A DNA stretch of 64,000 nucleotides, from assembly GCF_004570975.1 (NCBI RefSeq), contig NZ_SPPC01000004.1:62001-126000 (forward strand), given 5' to 3'. Positions 23,148 through 29,600 of the stretch are shown in pieces. The DNA comes from Barnesiella sp. WM24 (GTDB lineage: Bacteria; Bacteroidota; Bacteroidia; Bacteroidales; Muribaculaceae). A program made the position numbers and the translations under genes. The notes under the pieces were generated by a model. The model did no database searches. It was not told the DNA's origin and saw only the letters and a list, made by a program, of their open reading frames with translations. Each line of letters opens with the position of its first letter. The stretch's first letter is position 1.

Positions 23148-23201
23148 TATGCCTTGTTTAATTTGACACTGTCCGCATCAAGGCGGCGGACACCGCTCAC
23201 C

Positions 23202-23230
23202 CTCGCCATCTCGGCGGGGGTGACTTTTTA
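23202..23230 (+). terminator. Terminator after the DUF5053-like gene
   Basis: An 8-bp stem (CCCTCGCC with GGCGGGGG, one G-U) is followed by TGAC-T5. A second hairpin (TGTCCGC/GCGGACA) lies just upstream, and the 29-nt repeat terminator follows at 23240-23268 with T6. Confidence 0.7.
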
Positions 23231-23325
23231 TGTGTGATTCCGGTTGTCGCATGTGAGTGCGTCGCCGGTTTTTTATGGGCTGTGACATAAAAAATATTTT
23301 CCTATCATGTTTTTTGTGTAAATTA

Positions 23326-23357
23326 TTTTGCTAAATAAAAATTTAGCATTATCTTTG
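23326..23357 (+). promoter_or_regulatory. Promoter of HicAB module 2 with palindromic operator candidate
   Basis: TTTG (23326-23329) and TATCTTTG (23350-23357) are 20 bp apart. The spacer holds the perfect inverted repeat GCTAAAT AAAA ATTTAGC (23329-23346), well placed for repression by the HicB HTH. Confidence 0.82.
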
Positions 23358-23381
23358 TATCGTAAATCAAACGAGAGAACA

Positions 23382-23570
23382 ATGAAATATAAAGAATTGC
23401 ACAAATTACTCCGCAAGGCAGGATGCCGGGACACGGGTCGACAACGAGGCGGACATCCGCTGTGGTACTCCCCGATTACCGGAAACTACTTCAAGACAAG
23501 CAACCACGGCTCGGAAGAAGTCAAGTCAGGCACTTTGAAATCAATTCTCCGCGATGCCGGGATTAAGTAA
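23382..23570 (+). CDS. hicA: HicA toxin, mRNA interferase (module 2)
   Basis: ATG 23382 gives 62 residues: MKYKELHKLLRKAGCR, then the catalytic GGHPLWYSP (His25), ITGNYF, and the C-terminal helix LKSILRDAGI. It is a diverged paralogue of the module at 2286. It lies 25 bp after its -7 box. A hairpin (GGGAGGGG/CCCCTCCC, 23573-23593) separates it from hicB, as in module 1. Confidence 0.92.
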   Translation: MKYKELHKLLRKAGCRDTGRQRGGHPLWYSPITGNYFKTSNHGSEEVKSGTLKSILRDAGIK

Positions 23571-23655
23571 ACGGGAGGGGGTTTAGCCCCTCCCTTCCTG
23601 ACAGGAAGAGACCAAATTTGTTTAACAATTCAGAGTATAGAGTATATTATATAGT

Positions 23656-24063
23656 ATGAAAACAGTGAGAGTATTTATTGAAAGAGGCAAGGATGGCACT
23701 TATGGTGCATACATGCCCGATGACAATCATCTTGGCTGGGGCGTCCACGGCGACGGTGCTACTGCCAGTGACGCTATTGCAGAATTTAAAACCGAGTATG
23801 AGGACATGAAGTCTTTCTTCAAGGAAGAGGGAAAGCCTTTTGAAGAAGTGGAGTTTGCTTTCTCCTACGACCTTCCTTCATTCCTTGTCTATTACGCGGA
23901 TTTAATCTCGTACAAAGGTCTTGCAAAACTCACGGGAATTTCTGCAGCACAGCTCTCGCAGTACATCTCCGGCTACCGTACACCGTCGGCCAGGACAACG
24001 GAAAAAATTCAGAATGCACTTCACGCATTCGGTAAAGAGCTAAGCCAGTTGCAGCTTGTTTGA
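23656..24063 (+). CDS. hicB: HicB antitoxin with C-terminal HTH (module 2)
   Basis: The 135-residue protein has the HicB fold (VRVFIERGKDGTYGAYMPDD, then GDGATASDAIAEFKTEYEDM) and an Xre-like HTH (residues about 88-133, KGLAKLTGISAAQLSQYISG). It probably represses the promoter at 23326 and neutralises HicA. It differs from module 1 enough in the fold and HTH to bind a different toxin and operator. Confidence 0.92.
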   Translation: MKTVRVFIERGKDGTYGAYMPDDNHLGWGVHGDGATASDAIAEFKTEYEDMKSFFKEEGKPFEEVEFAFSYDLPSFLVYYADLISYKGLAKLTGISAAQLSQYISGYRTPSARTTEKIQNALHAFGKELSQLQLV

Positions 24064-24093
24064 TTTACACTTTTACATTGTTCGCACTGGTTA

Positions 24094-24127
24094 CACCCTC
24101 GCCATCACGGTGAGGGTGACTTTTTTT
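24094..24127 (+). terminator. Terminator of HicAB module 2
   Basis: A stem of about 10 bp (24094-24103 with 24109-24118, loop ATCAC) is followed by AC-T7. It is closely related in sequence to the terminator at 23202. Confidence 0.85.
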
Positions 24128-24132
24128 ATAAA

Positions 24133-24169
24133 GAGAACGCCCGGCATCGGGGTGATGTCGGGCGTTCTC
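24133..24169 (-). terminator. Terminator of the minus-strand DUF5053 unit
   Basis: An 11-bp perfect stem (24133-24143 with 24159-24169) lies 12 bp past the stop of the DUF5053 gene, followed on the minus strand by TTTAT. Confidence 0.6.
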
Positions 24170-24181
24170 GGCGTCTTAAAC

Positions 24182-24583
24182 TTAATGAGTTAAATTAATT
24201 GAGGTTTGGTGGATGATATTGCTTATCTCCTGAAGGGAGTCGGATAATATCCTGAGTTCTGAGTCGGTGAACGCCACCGGCTTGCCGTTGACCTTAGCCT
24301 GATTGATGCGCTGATAGAGCCATGTACGATCTTTGTCGAAATATTGTTTGGCAATCTGGGCGAGGTTAAGATAGGGTGCTGCATCGCCGAGTATAGACTT
24401 CACATCCACGTCGTGACGCTTACGTCTACGCAGCCCGTCTCGCAGCCGGGTCATCGCTTCCTTCTTCTCTTCCGGCGTATCTGCGAGGGCAAATGCCTTG
24501 TTCATGAGCGTGTCGGTCTCCTCTGCCGAGAGTGTCGGCTGGGCGATAATCTTATCGATGGCGTCTTGCAGTTCCTGTTTCAT
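24182..24583 (-). CDS. DUF5053 protein (copy C)
   Basis: The 133-residue protein has a charged helical N-terminal half (EKKEAMTRLRDGLRRRKRHDVD) and the DUF5053 core YLNLAQIAKQYFDKDRTWLYQR, then FTDSELRILSDSLQEIS. It is on the minus strand, preceded by a 57-aa gene and divergent from leader module 3. This is the same arrangement as copy A with module 2. The repeated pairing suggests the DUF5053 unit and the leader modules are functionally connected. Confidence 0.85.
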   Translation of the reverse strand: MKQELQDAIDKIIAQPTLSAEETDTLMNKAFALADTPEEKKEAMTRLRDGLRRRKRHDVDVKSILGDAAPYLNLAQIAKQYFDKDRTWLYQRINQAKVNGKPVAFTDSELRILSDSLQEISNIIHQTSINLTH

Positions 24584-24668
24584 ATCTTGTCGTTTTATAT
24601 CATCAAAAAAAATGTCTTAATCGTTAGAGTACTTTAAGGAGTCCCGTGTTACCGGGACTCCAAAGCTG

Positions 24669-24842
24669 TCACTTCTCGGTTAACAGTAACGCGGCATACT
24701 CTCTGATGATTTCCTCCACGGTTTCCAAGAAGTCCGACTCGGTCATCCACCCCTCTTCAAGGAGTCTTTGCTCGTTTCGGAGATAGAACCTCAATTGGTT
24801 GAGTAATTCTATCCGGTCATTTAAACCTGTTAAAGTACTCAT
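24669..24842 (-). CDS. Small helical protein upstream of DUF5053 (57 aa)
   Basis: The minus-strand start is ATG 24840-24842 and the stop is TGA 24669-24671. The acidic helical protein (MSTLTGLNDRIELLNQLRFY...EEGWMTESDFLETVEEIIREYAALL) occupies the same place as the 56-aa gene at 11150-11320 but shares little sequence. It starts 16 bp after a good -7 box. Equivalent position in two cassettes makes it likely to be real. Confidence 0.6.
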   Translation of the reverse strand: MSTLTGLNDRIELLNQLRFYLRNEQRLLEEGWMTESDFLETVEEIIREYAALLLTEK

Positions 24843-24858
24843 GTCGTTTAAGACAATG

Positions 24859-24889
24859 CAAATTTAATACTCTTTTGATTATTATGCAA
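24859..24889 (-). promoter_or_regulatory. Divergent promoter for the second DUF5053 unit
   Basis: On the minus strand TTG (24887-24889) and TAAATTTG (24859-24866) are 20 bp apart. The spacer carries TAATA...TATTA half-sites, comparable to the palindrome at the module 2 divergent promoter. Confidence 0.75.
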
Positions 24890-24938
24890 GTTTTTCGACA
24901 ATAAAAATTCGCTTTTGATTATTTTTTTTGTGCTGCTC

Positions 24939-24969
24939 TTGCACAATCCGATTCTTTGACGTAGATTTG
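24939..24969 (+). promoter_or_regulatory. Promoter of leader module 3
   Basis: TTG (24939-24941) and TAGATTTG (24962-24969) are 20 bp apart. Element A begins four bases later, as in the other modules. Confidence 0.8.
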
Positions 24970-24972
24970 CAG

Positions 24973-25183
24973 TGCTAAACTTAAACGAGCGTATATCGCT
25001 TCCGTCGGGCATCGGTCAATTGTCCGGACATAAGTCAGGGCTTTTTTTATGCCCTATACATACACAGCCATTACGGCTGTCATATCCAATAACATCTTTG
25101 TCCTTCGGGGCGACGCTTGTTTGAGTTTAGCGACGGGATATGACAGCCGTTTTTCTGTCTACAACGCTAAACTCAAACAAGCA
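24973..25183 (+). promoter_or_regulatory. Leader RNA of module 3 with its own A/B/C set
   Basis: A is TGCTAAACTTAAACGAGC (24973-24990), B is GCTTGTTTGAGTTTAGCG (25115-25132), C is CGCTAAACTCAAACAAGC (25165-25182), and the ATG is at 25184. B:C is a perfect 18-bp complement; A:B keeps all 18 pairs with three G-U. The 14-bp inverted repeat (25074-25087 with 25136-25149) and the UUCG stem (25098-25113) match module 1. The distance A to ATG is 211 nt. Confidence 0.78.
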
Positions 25184-25411
25184 ATGAAAGCGATTTCATT
25201 AAAGGCACCGGGCAGAGCCTTAAATCTCCCGAAAGTGACAGTCAGTGGCGCCACCCTGCGCCGGGTATCAACATTCGCAGCCGCAGCCGGAACCGCCGGG
25301 GCATGGATATGCGCCATCGCCGACCGACCCGTCGCCACTTGCCTCTGCGCACTGCTCGTGACTGTGTGTGCAGCAGTCAATCACTCAAGCAAGGAAGGAG
25401 GCGAGATATGA
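25184..25411 (+). CDS. Module ORF1, small two-helix hydrophobic protein (copy 3)
   Basis: A 75-residue protein (MKAISLKAPGRALNLPK...) with two small changes from copies 1 and 2. It has the same two hydrophobic stretches and the same KEGGEI end with an ATGA junction. The junction here leads into a different gene (25408), not ORF2. ORF1 and its leader therefore behave as a unit that can sit in front of different second genes. Confidence 0.65.
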   Translation: MKAISLKAPGRALNLPKVTVSGATLRRVSTFAAAAGTAGAWICAIADRPVATCLCALLVTVCAAVNHSSKEGGEI

Positions 25412-25833
25412 AATATTTTGTGACCCTGAATATCCTGAAGTCGACCACCAAGCTCGGGCAGTTGCTTACCGACATCGTGGTCAAGCGCTATGACAACGCC
25501 CTAATTCTTGACGAAGAGGCTTCGTCAATCCCCCAATTCCTGGAGGAAAAGATTAAGGAATTGTGTGCCGCAAACCCGCGTCTGAAACCGATGGTGGTGC
25601 ATGCCACCGGATTTACTGCCGATAAGCGTATGCTGCACCGCTGGGCTTCAGCACAAATTTTTGTATGCACTAAAGACGGGGACAAGGCATGGACCGACAA
25701 CCGCCCTTTCACCATACAGCTTACCCCTGTATCGCATGACCGAACATCCTCCAAGGGCAACCGCCCCGGTGACTGCGGGGCGGAGGAACCATCATTATAT
25801 CAATCCTCCGGAAGCGATGTATCGAAGAAGTAA
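25408..25833 (+). CDS. Protein of unknown function inserted between ORF1 and the ORF2 paralogue
   Basis: ATG 25408 overlaps the ORF1 stop, so it takes the coupled position that ORF2 holds in modules 1 and 2. The 141-residue protein has an alpha/beta N-terminal part (MKYFVTLNILKSTTKLGQLL, RYDNALILDEEASSIPQF). A polar Ser/Gly-rich C-terminus follows (PVSHDRTSSKGNRPGDCGAE). No family is recognised. The similar start (MKYF versus MKLT) at the ATGA seam suggests recombination at the junction. Confidence 0.6.
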   Translation: MKYFVTLNILKSTTKLGQLLTDIVVKRYDNALILDEEASSIPQFLEEKIKELCAANPRLKPMVVHATGFTADKRMLHRWASAQIFVCTKDGDKAWTDNRPFTIQLTPVSHDRTSSKGNRPGDCGAEEPSLYQSSGSDVSKK

Positions 25834-25865
25834 TCTATCATTAACACTACTGACACTTTTAAAAT

Positions 25866-26168
25866 ATGGAACTTAAAGCAACAACATATACAGAGAGAAT
25901 CAACGAAATAGTCAATCTTGTCAACGAGGGGAAGCTGCCTGTGCAGATGGGAGTGCTTGCCGCCTCTCTTGTCAACGATCGACCCGACCCTAATCCCGAT
26001 CCAGACAGTGAAAACCTCTCTTCCGCCGAGCTTCGCAACCGCGTGGGCGAGATGTGTGACATCTCTCTTAATGAAGTAGCCGAGGTGATGATGGCGCTCG
26101 GATACAGCCTCTTTATCGACCCTATATCCGGGCCGCTATGGGCGATTACCGGGGAACAAGCCGACTGA
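25866..26168 (+). CDS. Module ORF2 paralogue (100 aa, diverged)
   Basis: This protein resembles the ORF2 proteins at 3570 and 11902 over its full length (MELKATTYTERINEIVNLVNEG...), keeping the acidic/proline linker (RPDPNPDPDSENLSS) and the C-terminal segment SLNEVAEVMMALGYSLFIDP. It is clearly more diverged than copies 1 and 2 are from each other. It starts 32 bp after the previous gene without overlap, unlike the coupled copies. The module terminator follows. Confidence 0.75.
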   Translation: MELKATTYTERINEIVNLVNEGKLPVQMGVLAASLVNDRPDPNPDPDSENLSSAELRNRVGEMCDISLNEVAEVMMALGYSLFIDPISGPLWAITGEQAD

Positions 26169-26207
26169 TAAGCAAAGGACACATTTTTTTTACATTTTTA
26201 TATCGAG

Positions 26208-26238
26208 GACAGCCGCGCGCGATGCGTGGCTGTCTTTT
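26208..26238 (+). terminator. Intrinsic terminator of module 3
   Basis: Same 11-bp stem and GCGAT loop as modules 1 and 2 (26208-26218 with 26224-26234), followed by T4. An AT-rich GGACACAT-T8-ACATT block precedes it at 26178-26197. Confidence 0.85.
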
Positions 26239-26251
26239 CCCTTACAAAATA

Positions 26252-26283
26252 TTTGGATTTTTCACATAAAAGTGTTAAATTTG
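26252..26283 (+). promoter_or_regulatory. Promoter of the 72-aa membrane protein gene
   Basis: TTTG (26252-26255) and TAAATTTG (26276-26283) are 20 bp apart, starting 14 bp after the module 3 terminator. The gene start is 24 bp downstream. Confidence 0.75.
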
Positions 26284-26306
26284 AACTGAACATAAATATT
26301 ATCGAC

Positions 26307-26525
26307 ATGACACCCTTGATGACAACATTGCATTACGTGTTCCAATCCGACGGCACTCTGTTGTGGATTATAATACTTATGGGGGCAGCTATATTTGCAT
26401 TTGCCGCAGTCATAATATGTGTGCGTGCAGTCAAATATATGATTATTGAACTATATGAAGGTATAAAATTCACTATAGAATATTGGCGCGATAAGGATGG
26501 AAGAAAAAGAGGGATGTATGATTAG
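26307..26525 (+). CDS. Single-helix membrane protein (72 aa)
   Basis: ATG 26307 follows its promoter; the frame extends upstream across the promoter, which argues against an earlier start. Residues about 18-41 form one transmembrane helix (LLWIIILMGAAIFAFAAVIICV), followed by a charged tail (YWRDKDGRKRGMYD). A terminator (26568-26592) isolates it from the tape measure gene. Its own promoter and terminator suggest expression as a single-gene unit, perhaps from the lysogen. The function is unknown; an immunity-type or superinfection-exclusion protein is possible. Confidence 0.6.
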   Translation: MTPLMTTLHYVFQSDGTLLWIIILMGAAIFAFAAVIICVRAVKYMIIELYEGIKFTIEYWRDKDGRKRGMYD

Positions 26526-26567
26526 CCACATGCACTAAATAGTTAACTTCAGTTTAATTATATTTAA

Positions 26568-26592
26568 GACAGTCGTGTGACTGTCTTTTTTT
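26568..26592 (+). terminator. Terminator before the tape measure gene
   Basis: GACAGTC GTGT GACTGTC (26568-26585) is followed by T7. Confidence 0.88.
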
Positions 26593-26637
26593 GTTTTTAA
26601 CCGACCGGTAATTTAGCGATGATAAATTATCGTAACC

Positions 26638-29600
26638 ATGTCACAGACAACACAAAGGAGAGCCGAGGTGACCATCGACCTCGACACCTCAGGCTCGGAA
26701 AGCAAGATTGACAAGCTGAAGGCGAAGGCGACCGAGCTGCGCAAGGCATTCGCCGACGCGACAAAGGCAGGCGACACCAAGGAGGTGAGCCGGCTTACCC
26801 GCGAGATAAACAAGACCAATTCGGAGATACGCCGTCTGCAGACCAATGCCGAACGCGTACGCGACGCCATGGTGTCGCTTGACAAGGCGACGCCGAAGCA
26901 GCTCCGGAACACAATCAAGATGATTAACGCGGAGCTTAACTCCGGACGCGTGGCGCGAGGCTCGCGCGAGTGGAACAACTACGTGAAGCAGCTGCAGCGC
27001 GCTCAGGCGGAGCTAAAGAAGGTAAATATCGAGATGGGAACAGTGTCCAAGTCGCAAGGGGGCATGCTTTCAAGCGTTGCCGGGGTGTTCACCAAATGGT
27101 GGGGAACCTATACAATATTGTCCGATACTATCAATCGCGTCAATACTAAACTTGCCGACCTGAAGAAAAGCTACACCGAGAAAGATGCCTCACAAAAAAA
27201 TCTCAAGGCATTGACCGGCCTTGATGACGCAGATATCGACTGGCTCACGAAACAGGCTGAAAGGCTTTCCGTCGCCATGGACGAGACCGGGCTTCGTGTC
27301 ACCCAATCGAGCAAGGAGATACTTGAGGCATACATGCTCGTCGGCTCAAACAAGCCGGAATTGCTCACCGACAAAGAGGCTCTTAACGCCGTCACAGTGG
27401 AGACCATGCGCCTGTCATCAGCGGCACAGATGGGGCTCAAACAGGCAGTTGACGCTACAACAACCGCACTTAATCAATATAGTGCCGGAGCCGACCAGGC
27501 GGCGAAATATGTGAATGTACTTGCCGCCGGCTCGAAATTCGGAGCTGCTAATGTGGAGCAACAAGCGGCGGCAATTCTTAAATCCGGTACTGCAGCGGCT
27601 TCCGCGGATGTGCCTATCGAGGAACTCGTCGGCTCTATAGAGACTCTTGGTGAGTTTGGCGTAAAGGGTGAGATTGCCGGCACGGGATTAAAGAAATTTT
27701 TCCTGACGCTCCAGACAGGAGCCGCCGACACCAACCCAAAGGTAGTGGGGCTCATGACCGCAGTCGACAACCTGAAAAAGAAAGTCGACGAGGCGGAGAG
27801 CAAGAGTGTCGGAGGGGGCGCGGCATTCCTTAAGAAAATGTTTGGCGAGGAGGGATTTTCCATCGCCTCCATCATCACGGCCAACACTGAGAAGCTGCGT
27901 GACTATACCGAGGCGGTGACCGGCACTTCCGTCGCGATGGAACAGGCGGCAATCAACTCCGACTCTCTCGCGGCAAAAAAAGCTCAGCTGAAAAACAAGA
28001 TGGAGGAAGCAGGGAATGTGCTTATTGAGAAACTCAATCCCGCGCTGGAGATGCTCGTAAGCTGGCAGTCAAAGCTAATCGGGTCTTTGCCCGATGTCAT
28101 TGATTTCATTGAAAAGAATAAGCGTGCATTGCTGACTTTGGCGGCAGCATATGCAGGCTATATCATCTATGTCAAGGGAGCGGCAGCCGCACATAGTTTA
28201 CTCAACGGCATCACTAAAATTACCACAGCCCTAACCGCAACAGGGACTGCAGTAGTGAATCTTGCATCGTTTGCATGGAACACCTTTACAGGAAATACAA
28301 TAAAGGCATCAATAGCAATGAAGGCGTTTAATGCCGCATGTGCATCAAACCCCGTAGGCGCGGTCATCGCGGTATTGACGACAGCTGCTATCGCTTTCGG
28401 AATGTATAAAGAGTCAGTCGACAAGACTACAAAAGAGCAGGAAGAACTGCGCCGGAAACAGGGGGAATACCGGCAGTCACTCCGTAAAGTCGCCGAAGAC
28501 CACGAAAAGGCGGCACGCAAGGAAATCAAGAATATTGATGCTCTTGTCAATGCCGCCAAAGATGAAAACCGGTCTCGCAAGGAAAGGCTTGAAGCTGTCG
28601 AGTCCTTGAAAAGGCAGTACCACGACTATTTCGGGAAGCTGTCGACTGAGCAAATTATGGTCGGAGACACCAAGGACGCTTACGACAAGCTCGTGACCTC
28701 GATTCTTCAGGCTGCGAGGGTACGAGCCTATGCCGACAAAATCATAGAGAATGAAGATGCCGAATATGACCTCGACAAGAAAATCGCCGAAGCTGAAGCC
28801 CGCAGGGAAGAAATCAGGGAGCAGTCCCAGGCGTGGTATAAGACCCTGCAAGACTTGGAGTCTCAGGTAGATTGGGAAGGGTCGAGCATATCGAAAGAGG
28901 TGGCAAAAAAACAGGTCGAGGAACTTTCTAAACAAGAAAAGCAGATTCGACAAGAGATATCCGACCTCTATGACCAGCGCGCAGAAATTACCAAGGCTAA
29001 CGAGGAGTTGAAGGAGCGCGGCGGTCTGTCTGACAAAGCTCTTGAGGACTCTCGCAAAACCAGTCTGACCGCCACGCCGACCGTGACCCCGCAGCTCGGC
29101 GAGACTGACAAGCAGCGCAAGGCGCGCGAGAAGGCTGAGCGCGAGGCCGAGCGGAAACGGAAGGAAGAACTAAAGAAGGCTCTCGATGAAGAGAAAGCCA
29201 TCTATCAGAAGTCGGTGGCAGAGACCACGGCTCTTTACTCCACCGCCGGCATCGACTACCGCGAGTATCTTACACGCATGGCTGCTGCTGATGACGAGTA
29301 TCTGAAAGGGCGCAAAAAGGTCTACACAGACCGCCATCAGGAAGAGAGTGCCGAATACGCATCACTTCTCCGGGAAGAGGAAGAGACAAAGAGGAAGCAT
29401 GTCGAGTCGATGCGCAAGCTTGACATAAAGACTCTTGACCGCAACAGGGCTACCGCCGCCGACAACGCCACTTCCGATTTTTTCGACCCGCGCTCTGCGG
29501 CGTTTCAAAATCAGAAGGCACTTGACAAGCGTCTGCTCGATGCCGATGTCGAGTATCTTCAGGCAAAACTGAAGCTTTATGAAGAGGGGTCGGAGGAGTA

